Positions 1 through 6,726 of a stretch of DNA of 53,876 nucleotides are shown here, one piece after another (within the stretch, counting starts at the first letter, position 1; every line of letters begins with the position of its first letter). The stretch is from Vicinamibacteraceae bacterium (GTDB lineage Bacteria; Acidobacteriota; Thermoanaerobaculia; Multivoradales; Multivoraceae). The notes under the pieces are model-generated. The model saw only the letters and a list, made by a program, of their open reading frames with translations. It had not been told where the DNA came from and did not search any database. The DNA lies in the NCBI GenBank assembly GCA_012270995.1, contig JAAXHG010000167.1:1-53876 (forward strand). Reading direction: 5' to 3'. The translations under genes were made by a program, and so were the position numbers.

Positions 1-171
1 GATTGTCAACCCTCGTCAACCCCCTGCGGCGGTTGGTGGCGGTTGGTAGGCTCGCTATGGCCCGCTACGGCCCGCGACTCCCGCTGCTGGGTTGACTAGA
101 ACACTCCCGCCAACGGGACACCGTTGCGTCCTCCGTAGCGGGTCACTCCGCCGGCGGGCGCGCGGACTGGT

Positions 172-1743
172 TCACGGGTGGCGAGCGGCGTGCCACCCGG
201 GTTCGGCGAACAGCGGCATCTGCCGCGGCTGATCCGTGTCCGCGCCGATCGTGACCGTTCCCTGGAGGTGACCCTGCTCGTTGAGCGTGCCCTCGATCAC
301 GGTCGTCGTGGCGCTCGCGTTGAGGGTCGGGAACTGCGTCGTGATCTTCAACTCGTCGCCCTTCCACTCGAAGTCGTCGAGGACGATGGAGTAGATGCCG
401 CCCATGTAGAGCCAGCCTTCGCCTTCGTGCGGAACGTGAAAGCCCATGAAGGCTCCGGACACGTAGGAGTCCCGCGCCGGATGCAGCGCCAGGAGGTCGA
501 GGATCTGCTCCCTCTGGTTCTGCTGCTCAAAGAGGACGCCTTCCTTCCGGGTGACCTCGATGAAGCCGTTGAACATCTCGCTGAGCGTGTCGCCGCGGTA
601 GATGATCTCCTGCGTCGGGTCCGGGTTGGCCGGGTTGTCCTCGGAGTTGTCCCAGACGGCGGTGACGTCGAGGCGGCTGCCGGCCGGAATGTCGATCGGC
701 CGGGTCGGGTAGTACAGCCACTGCCAGTTGTAGTCGTAGTTCGGTACGTCCAGCAGCATCTCCTTCGAGCCGTCCGGGTAAGTGACCTCGTAGCTCATCG
801 CCTTGCCGCGGACGTGCATGTGCGGGCTGAAGGCGAGGATCTGGACGTCCTTGTCGAACAAGTAGTGGGCGTTCTCGGCGTGGTGGCCGGCGCCCGGCGG
901 GATGCGCAGGCCGGTGTTGGTCACCGGAATCGTGATGACTTCCTTCTCGAGCTCGCCCTCGCCGAAGTGGAGCCCGATCCTCGAGGCGTCACGGGTCGCT
1001 TCGCCGATCGGATGGTAGTGCTGGTCGACCAGAATGCGGATCTTCGAGCCGAAGCGGCGGCCGACGCCGTCCGGGAAAACGTAGGGCGGCATGCCGGCCG
1101 TCCAGATGCCGAGGACGCCGGAGGCGGCGGGGTCGCCCTCGTTCAGTTCGCTCACGTAGGTCGTCAGGAAGTGATGGGTAACGCGGGAGTCCTCGGGCAG
1201 GAACTCGATGGCGCGGACCCAGCGCGGCTCCCCCAGGTCGACGTCGATCACCTGTTGCGGAAAAAGATCGTCGCCTTCGGCCGGCACCTCGATGCTGTCG
1301 AGCGTGACGACGAAGTCGGGCTCGCCGAGCTGCCAGCTCTTCGGGAAAGTCGGCGCTTCGGGCAGGTCGGCGGCGTCGCCCTGCGGGGCGCCGGACTTGG
1401 CCCAGTTGACGATCGTCTCGATCTCGCTGTCGGTCAGCGAGAGGTCGTTCGACCACACGTGCTTGTCGGACTCGCCGCTCCACGGCGGCATGTCGCCGTT
1501 CTCGACGGCGCGTGCGATCGAGCGGGCCCACGGCCGTGCCTCCCGGTAGGTCATCAGGGACATCGGGGCGACCTCGCCGGTCCGGTGGCACTGCACGCAG
1601 TTCTTGAAGAAGATGGGTGCTACGTCGCGCGTGTAGGTCGGCTCGTCGGCAGCGGCGGCCGGGGCTGTCGCGACGAGGGCTACGGCGAGGGCCGCGGCCG
1701 GGACGAGGGTCGCGGTCACGATGCAGGGCGCTCTCTGATTCAT
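172..1743 (-). CDS. Secreted cytochrome c / copper type II (PHM-like) monooxygenase fusion
   Basis: Predicted 523-residue exported protein. A hydrophobic Ala-rich signal peptide (about residues 8-32) is followed by a heme-binding CVQCH motif at 49-53, so the N-terminal part is a c-type cytochrome domain. The rest resembles copper type II ascorbate-dependent monooxygenases (peptidylglycine/dopamine hydroxylase fold): a His-His pair in THHFLTTY, a later HYHP, an HMH in SPHMHVRG and a Met in LSEMFNGF. These correspond to the CuH (His, His, His) and CuM (His, His, Met) ligands of that family. I chose the ATG at 1743 over an upstream start because it sits directly at the signal peptide. The gene lies 70 bp downstream of the ADP-ribosylglycohydrolase gene on the same strand. 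It is paralogous to the gene at 46662-48026. Fold assignment is fairly sure; the substrate is unknown. Confidence 0.82.
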   Translation of the reverse strand: MNQRAPCIVTATLVPAAALAVALVATAPAAAADEPTYTRDVAPIFFKNCVQCHRTGEVAPMSLMTYREARPWARSIARAVENGDMPPWSGESDKHVWSNDLSLTDSEIETIVNWAKSGAPQGDAADLPEAPTFPKSWQLGEPDFVVTLDSIEVPAEGDDLFPQQVIDVDLGEPRWVRAIEFLPEDSRVTHHFLTTYVSELNEGDPAASGVLGIWTAGMPPYVFPDGVGRRFGSKIRILVDQHYHPIGEATRDASRIGLHFGEGELEKEVITIPVTNTGLRIPPGAGHHAENAHYLFDKDVQILAFSPHMHVRGKAMSYEVTYPDGSKEMLLDVPNYDYNWQWLYYPTRPIDIPAGSRLDVTAVWDNSEDNPANPDPTQEIIYRGDTLSEMFNGFIEVTRKEGVLFEQQNQREQILDLLALHPARDSYVSGAFMGFHVPHEGEGWLYMGGIYSIVLDDFEWKGDELKITTQFPTLNASATTTVIEGTLNEQGHLQGTVTIGADTDQPRQMPLFAEPGWHAARHP

Positions 1744-1813
1744 GGTGGGCCTCTGTTTGCTTGTTCGGGGTGCTCGCGGTGGAACCCGATCATATCGTGG
1801 GTGTCGACTCAGT

Positions 1814-3910
1814 TTAGGGGACAGGGCGGACATCCACCCGGTCGACACTCAGCCGTCCTTCCTCGATCACGAGGCCGACGGCGCCGCAATCGAGGGCGTC
1901 GTCGATCGCTTCGAGGAGCGTCACGCCGTCGACCTTGCCCAGCAGACGGTTGCCCCGGGCCTCCAGGGTCAGTTCGCAGGTCTCGCCGAGCCGCCATTCG
2001 AGGTCGGCTTCGGCCAGCACCTGTTCGGCGTGCAGCATGCGCACGAGCTGCACGCGGTTCCCGGGAGCCAGGAGCAGGCCGTAGAAGCGGGTGAGGCCCT
2101 GGACCCGGGCGGCGACGCCGGCTCTCTCGACGAGATGAGGCGTCACGTCGGCGGTCACGGAGTAGTCGCGCCACTCGCGGGTTCCCTGCATCAGCAGGCC
2201 CATGCCGGCGTTCTGGACCAGCCGGAACATCTCGGTGCCCTTGGTCAGCAGGTCGACGCCATTGACCCAGGCGCGTCGCCACATCGTGCCGCGTTGGGTC
2301 GGGCGTTCGAGCCGGAACTCCGGTGCGCCGCACCACTTCAGCGACTCCAGGAAGAGGGTTCCGGCCGGGCCTTGAATGCGGACGCCTGCGGAGAAGACGG
2401 GTCCGGGCAGCGCCGGTACCGTGAACGACACCCGGCGGGTCTCACCTGGCTGCAACTCGACGGTGTCGTGGTCGAACGTGGCGGTCTCGTCGTCCTCGCC
2501 GTAGTAGCCGAGATAGACGTTGGTGCGCGCGCCGTCCGCCCCGGCGCTGAGCGTCGCCTCGACCGTCTGGCCCGGGAAGATCCGCGGCGAAGCCATCAAC
2601 GGATAGACGCGGCCCTCGAACCACTTCGCCGTCTCCAGTGAAGGAATGAAGACGGGAGAGCCGACCCGGGCCTCGTCCGAGGCTTCGATGCGCAGCGCGC
2701 GCTCGCCGGAAGCCAGGGTGACGTTCCTGACCTCGGCCTCGCCCTCCGCGACCTGGAAGCCCTGAACCGAGCCGGGAAAGGCGAAATGGAACTGCGCGCC
2801 CTCCCTGGGCGCCAGCGCCTCCCTGCCGGCGAGACGGCGCCCCATGTTGACGACGTGCAGCGCTTCGCTGGCGCAGTCGCTGATCGCCCGGCCGCCATCG
2901 GCGGTCGGCAGGTAGATGCGGTCGGCCACCGGACCGCGCCAGTCGAGCCCCTTCTCCAGACCGCTTTCGATGCCGGGCAGGCCTTCCTTGATCCCAAGCA
3001 GGCAGCCGACGTTGCCCGAGTTGCAGTCGGTGTCCCAGCCGCAGGTGTTGACGATCTTCAGCGTCTCGGCGAAGTCGTCCTCCCCGTGGAGCAGCGCCAG
3101 GACGATCAGGCCGTGGTTCGGGACCATGTGGCAGTTGCCGCCGTACTTGTCATAGCCGTAGCGCTCGGCGAGCCGGGCCCGGTTGGCGCGCCAGTCGCTG
3201 TCGGCGGCGTGCCAGCGGCGCAGGTCGCCGATCATCCGGGCGATCACCGAGTCCGGCGCGATGTAGGTGAGGGCGGTCTCGATCAGCCGGTCCGTGTCTC
3301 GTTGGACGAAGGCCGCCGACTCCATCGCGGCCAGGACGCGAGCGCCGTACACCGCTTCGCCGTCGTGGCTCACCCGCGCGGCGGCGGTGGCCAGGCGGAC
3401 CGCCAGGTCGGGATCGCCCGGGGCGACCATCGCCCAGCCGTCGATGAAGATCTGGGCGCCGATCTGCTCGGCCACCACCTTGCCGTTCAACTCCATCGAG
3501 CCGCTCTCGGGTGCCGCGATCCCGCTTGCGAGGCGGAGATACGCCGTGTGCTCGGTGGAGTTGCCGAGGCCGCCCCACCACAGCACGGTGCGTTCCCGGA
3601 TGAGGTAGTTGAGCCAGGTCTGGCCGATCTCCCTCGAGCTGAGGTCGGCGCCCGAACCGTGGTCTTCGAGCGCCCGCAGGAAGGTGAAGGTCCCCGTGAT
3701 GTCGTCGTCGGTGACGATCAGAGGAACGTCGAGCCGGTCGTGGACGTAGTACTCGATGTCGCCCAGCCGTTTGCGGATCCACTCGTAGGGCCAGCCCTCG
3801 AAAGGGCGACCGAGGTATACGCCGATGACCTTGCCGAGGACGCCGGCGTAGACGCGCTCGGCGTAGTCGGGAGGCAGCGGCGCGATGCGGGAGGATACCT
3901 GAACAGACAC
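1814..3910 (-). CDS. ADP-ribosylglycohydrolase family protein with C-terminal extension
   Basis: 698 residues from a GTG start. The N-terminal half (about residues 15-360) is an ADP-ribosylglycohydrolase (DraG/ARH) domain. It shows the opening ERVYAGVLGKVIGVYLG, the acidic metal site in VTDDDITGTF, and the second metal motif NTCGWDTDCNSGNVG. Members remove ADP-ribose from proteins or act on related N-glycosides. The last 300 or so residues look like beta-rich accessory domains (about 400-690) and would fit a carbohydrate-binding or concanavalin-like module, which is inference. No signal peptide is visible. The start lies only 19 bp from the divergent start of the DUF4143-type ATPase at 3930, so both promoters must overlap. 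A decayed second copy of its 5' end lies at 5100-5230. Confidence 0.85.
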   Translation of the reverse strand: MSVQVSSRIAPLPPDYAERVYAGVLGKVIGVYLGRPFEGWPYEWIRKRLGDIEYYVHDRLDVPLIVTDDDITGTFTFLRALEDHGSGADLSSREIGQTWLNYLIRERTVLWWGGLGNSTEHTAYLRLASGIAAPESGSMELNGKVVAEQIGAQIFIDGWAMVAPGDPDLAVRLATAAARVSHDGEAVYGARVLAAMESAAFVQRDTDRLIETALTYIAPDSVIARMIGDLRRWHAADSDWRANRARLAERYGYDKYGGNCHMVPNHGLIVLALLHGEDDFAETLKIVNTCGWDTDCNSGNVGCLLGIKEGLPGIESGLEKGLDWRGPVADRIYLPTADGGRAISDCASEALHVVNMGRRLAGREALAPREGAQFHFAFPGSVQGFQVAEGEAEVRNVTLASGERALRIEASDEARVGSPVFIPSLETAKWFEGRVYPLMASPRIFPGQTVEATLSAGADGARTNVYLGYYGEDDETATFDHDTVELQPGETRRVSFTVPALPGPVFSAGVRIQGPAGTLFLESLKWCGAPEFRLERPTQRGTMWRRAWVNGVDLLTKGTEMFRLVQNAGMGLLMQGTREWRDYSVTADVTPHLVERAGVAARVQGLTRFYGLLLAPGNRVQLVRMLHAEQVLAEADLEWRLGETCELTLEARGNRLLGKVDGVTLLEAIDDALDCGAVGLVIEEGRLSVDRVDVRPVP

Positions 3911-3929
3911 TTCAGTTCATCATGATAGA

Positions 3930-5090
3930 TTGCCCCACATGTTCAGGCGTGGACTGGAGCTTCCGCCGTCCGGAACCGAGAGTTTTTTCCTCTGGGGTCC
4001 CCGGCAAGTGGGCAAGAGCACTCTTCTTCGCCGCTTTTACCCGGAGGGCCGCTGGATCGACCTGCTCAAGGCGGACGAGTACCGCCGGTATGCCAGCCGG
4101 CCGGAACTCCTGCGCCAGGAGATCGAAGCCGAAGGCGCGGACCCGGGCCGCCAGGTCGTCATCGACGAGATCCAAAAGGCGCCGGCGTTGCTCGACGAGG
4201 TTCACTGGCTGATCGAGAATCGCGGTCTTCGTTTCGCTCTCTGCGGGTCGAGCGCCCGCAAGGTGCGTCGGGGCGCGGCCAACCTGTTGGGCGGCCGAGC
4301 CTTGCGGTATCAGCTTCACGGACTCACTGCCGGAGAACTGGGCGCCGATTTCGACCTCGACCGGTTGGTGAACCACGGCTATCTGCCGCCGGTGTACCAG
4401 AGTGGACAGCCCCGGCGCTTGCTGGACTCCTACGTCGGCGACTACCTGCGGGAGGAGATCGCGGCCGAAGGCGCGGTACGCGAACTCCCCACGTTCAGCG
4501 CTTTTCTCGATGCGGCCGCGCTGAGCGACGGCGGCATCGTCAACTTCTCGAACATCGCTCGCGACTGCGGCATCTCCGGCCACACGGTGCGAGCCTACTT
4601 CGGGATTCTCGAGGACACGCTGCTCGGAAGCTGGCTGCCGGCCTACCGGAAGCAGCCGAAGCGCCGGGTGATCCAGGCCCCGAAGTTCTACTTCGCGGAT
4701 GTCGGCATCGTGAACCGCCTGGCGCGCCGGGGCCGGCTGGAGCGCGGGTCGGAAGCCTACGGCCACGCCTTCGAGAACTGGGTTCACCACGAACTCCAGG
4801 CTTTCCTGAGTTACAGCGGGTACGAAGGGACGCTGTCGCACTGGCGCCTTGCCGGAGGCACGGAGGTCGATTTCGTGCTCGGCGACATGGAGTGGGCCGT
4901 GGAAGCGAAGGCCAGCCCCCGGGTCAGCCGCCAGCACCTGAGGGGCCTCCGGAGCCTGATCCGGGACCACCCGGAAGTCGGCCGCGTCGTCGTCTGCCTG
5001 GAGCCCCGTGCGCGCAGGACGGATGACGGCATCGATGTGCTGCCGCCCGAGACCTTCGTCCGGCGGTTGTGGAATCGCGACTTCTGTTGA
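3930..5090 (+). CDS. DUF4143-type AAA ATPase (AAA_14 family)
   Basis: 386 residues. Walker A is GPRQVGKST near residues 24-32, Walker B is VVIDEIQKAP near 75-85, and a sensor-like CGSSARK follows. A helix-turn-helix-like stretch (NIARDCGISGHTVRAYF) sits mid-protein. The C-terminal domain carries EVDFVLGDMEWAVEAKAS, the D...ExK arrangement of PD-(D/E)xK-like domains that defines DUF4143 proteins. Many such orphan ATPases are accessory genes of unknown role, often in hypervariable spots. The TTG at 3930 and the ATG at 3939 are both possible starts. The gene is flanked on both sides by 5' sequence of ADP-ribosylglycohydrolase genes, which suggests it arrived by insertion or recombination. Confidence 0.85.
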   Translation: MPHMFRRGLELPPSGTESFFLWGPRQVGKSTLLRRFYPEGRWIDLLKADEYRRYASRPELLRQEIEAEGADPGRQVVIDEIQKAPALLDEVHWLIENRGLRFALCGSSARKVRRGAANLLGGRALRYQLHGLTAGELGADFDLDRLVNHGYLPPVYQSGQPRRLLDSYVGDYLREEIAAEGAVRELPTFSAFLDAAALSDGGIVNFSNIARDCGISGHTVRAYFGILEDTLLGSWLPAYRKQPKRRVIQAPKFYFADVGIVNRLARRGRLERGSEAYGHAFENWVHHELQAFLSYSGYEGTLSHWRLAGGTEVDFVLGDMEWAVEAKASPRVSRQHLRGLRSLIRDHPEVGRVVVCLEPRARRTDDGIDVLPPETFVRRLWNRDFC

Positions 5091-5099
5091 CTTCCGCTT

Positions 5100-5230
5100 C
5101 TCGATGTCGCCCAGCCGCCTCCGGATCCAGTCGTAGGACCAGCCCATGAAGGGCCTGCCGGGAAGACGCCGATGACCTTTCCGGGGACGCCGGCGTAGAC
5201 GCGTTCCGGGTAGTCCGGGGGTAGTTGCAT
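5100..5230 (-). pseudogene. Decayed 5' fragment of a second ADP-ribosylglycohydrolase gene
   Basis: Read on the minus strand, this stretch encodes MQLPPDYPERVYAGVPGKVIGVF. After a one-base deletion near 5165 it continues, in the next frame, as GRPFMGWSYDWIRRRLGDIE. This matches the N-terminus of the intact gene at 1814-3910 (LPPDYAERVYAGVLGKVIGVY...GWPYEWIRKRLGDIE). Homology stops at about 5100, ten bases past the stop codon of the ATPase gene. With about 45 codons, a frameshift and no downstream remainder, it cannot encode the enzyme. Confidence 0.8.
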
Positions 5231-5483
5231 GCTCCCTGCCGCTGTTGGCGTGAACGGGATTTCGTCGCTGGCTCCGGTCGGCGCGAAACGACCCGCCACG
5301 GGATACGCAACGAACCTCCGGAGGATCTTCTCAACAAGAGCTACTTGGCCGCACCGCCGTTCTGCGCCGGCTCCGGGGGGCAAAAGACCACCCTGCTTCC
5401 TGGCGCAAGCAGCGTTGTCAACCACCTTTCTTTGCCATAGCATTTGAGAGTCGGCTGCTGCTGCGATCAGCAAGTGTGTGCCC

Positions 5484-6707
5484 CTAGCTTCTCCTGCGGC
5501 CCTCGACCGCGTAGTCGCCCTCGGGGGGCACATCGAGGCTCAGGGCGCCGCGGAAAGTGTCGCCCCGGACCTGCAGCCAGGCGCTCAGCTTGCCCACCGA
5601 TCCCTTGCCCCAGTTCACCTGGGATCCGGACGCGGCGTACTCGTAGCTCAGGATGCCGTCCTCGAACCGTACCGCCGTGACCTCCATCTCGCCGTCCACC
5701 TCGTCGTGGAGCGTCGCGGCGAGCGCGCCGTGCTGCTCGGTCACAGTCAGCACGCTGCGGCGAAACTCGCCGAGGACCTTCGTCAGCACGTCCCACTCGC
5801 CGACCACCGCGGTGGAATCCGCCGGCTCTCCGGCGCCCACAACACCGGGATAGTCGCGCCATAGCCACCGCAGCGTGTCCGGGAAGATGGCGCCGCCGTG
5901 CCTCAGATCGTGGCCGCCCGTGCCCATCTCGAAGCGGTAGTCGTAGCGGGCGAACATCAGGGCGGAGTCCATCTGGAGGTTGGCCAGCGCCCAGTTTCCC
6001 TCCGCGAGGTTGATGTCGTTCTCACCGTCCTGGAGGAAGACGCGGATCGGCTTCGGGCTCCCGCGGGTCTTGCGGATCAGGTACGGGTAGCGGGAACCGC
6101 CCTCAAGCCGCGTGTAGCTGCCGACGTGGCTGACGACCTTGCTGAAGGCGTCGGGGCGTTGCCAGGCGACAGTGAAGGAGGCGAGCCCGCCGTCGCTCAT
6201 GCCGGCGATCGCCCGGCCCACCGCCTCGCTCGTCAGGTTGTAGTCCTTGCCGACCTCGGGGAGGATCTCCTCCAGCAGGAAGCGGGCATAGGTGTCGTCG
6301 AGCGGCACGTACTGTACGTCCCGCTGGTCCCAGGGGAGTCTCTTCATGCCAGGATTGATGAAGACGCCGATCGTCACCGGCATCTCGCCCCCGTGGATCA
6401 GGTTGTCAAAGACGGTCGGTGCCCGGACGGGGCCCTCGGGTTCCAGGTAGAACTGACCGTCCTGGAAGACCATGACGACCGCGGGCTCGGCGGCCGTGTA
6501 CCGGGCCGGCACGTAGACCCAGTACTCGTGGGTCGTGCCCGGGTAGATGCGGCTTTCGTTCCAGACGCGCTTCTCCACCGTGCCGGTGGGGACGCCTTCG
6601 CGGGGCAGGGAGTCGGGGCCCAGTGCGTACTCCTCAGCGCTGGCGGCTGCGGTCGCCATCAAGAGAAGCAACAGGGGGATCGGTAAGCGTCCGATCCCCC
6701 TGCTCAC
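5484..6707 (-). CDS. Secreted esterase of the enterochelin-esterase (Esterase_D) family
   Basis: 407 residues from a GTG start. A signal peptide (residues 1-24, core PIPLLLLLMA) leads into an alpha/beta-hydrolase of the type seen in Fes/esterase D and feruloyl esterases. The nucleophile elbow is AGMSDGG, a candidate acid is the Asp in FLQDGEND, and a candidate His is in GTGGHDLRHGG. The last 110 or so residues form a separate beta-rich tail. The start is 19 bp after the stop of the TonB-dependent receptor on the same strand, so the two are probably one transcript and the esterase may act on the imported ligand. The first codons fold into a strong hairpin (6672-6702). The 3' end is duplicated in inverted orientation at 9742-9952. 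Confidence 0.83.
   Translation of the reverse strand: MSRGIGRLPIPLLLLLMATAAASAEEYALGPDSLPREGVPTGTVEKRVWNESRIYPGTTHEYWVYVPARYTAAEPAVVMVFQDGQFYLEPEGPVRAPTVFDNLIHGGEMPVTIGVFINPGMKRLPWDQRDVQYVPLDDTYARFLLEEILPEVGKDYNLTSEAVGRAIAGMSDGGLASFTVAWQRPDAFSKVVSHVGSYTRLEGGSRYPYLIRKTRGSPKPIRVFLQDGENDINLAEGNWALANLQMDSALMFARYDYRFEMGTGGHDLRHGGAIFPDTLRWLWRDYPGVVGAGEPADSTAVVGEWDVLTKVLGEFRRSVLTVTEQHGALAATLHDEVDGEMEVTAVRFEDGILSYEYAASGSQVNWGKGSVGKLSAWLQVRGDTFRGALSLDVPPEGDYAVEGRRRS
5489..5699. repeat. Inverted duplicate, left copy (pairs with 9742-9952)
   Basis: The last 211 bp of the esterase coding region recur in reverse orientation at 9742-9952, with roughly 90% identity by eye and no length difference. The two copies face each other across the receptor-esterase operon. 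Confidence 0.85.
6672..6702 (-). promoter_or_regulatory. Perfect 12-bp hairpin over the esterase start region
   Basis: CAGGGGGATCGG (6672-6683), a 7-base loop and CCGATCCCCCTG (6691-6702) form a perfect 12-bp stem. It covers codons 3-12 of the esterase and lies about 25 bp beyond the receptor stop codon. No clear Shine-Dalgarno sequence precedes the GTG start. The stem could lower esterase translation or transcription relative to the receptor. It codes signal peptide residues, so chance is a competing explanation. Confidence 0.4.
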
Positions 6708-6726
6708 GACTGTCGTGCCGGCGCCG

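Noticed and set aside
1..171. Repeated GGTTGGT/GTCAACC motifs at the left edge
   Set aside because: Short, irregular and cut by the window edge; they could be part of an operator or nothing.
5231..5483. Promoter for the esterase or the pseudogene in this gap (a TTGACA on the minus strand near 5420)
   Set aside because: No -10 box at proper spacing, and the gene it would serve is a remnant; the esterase is transcribed from the receptor side.
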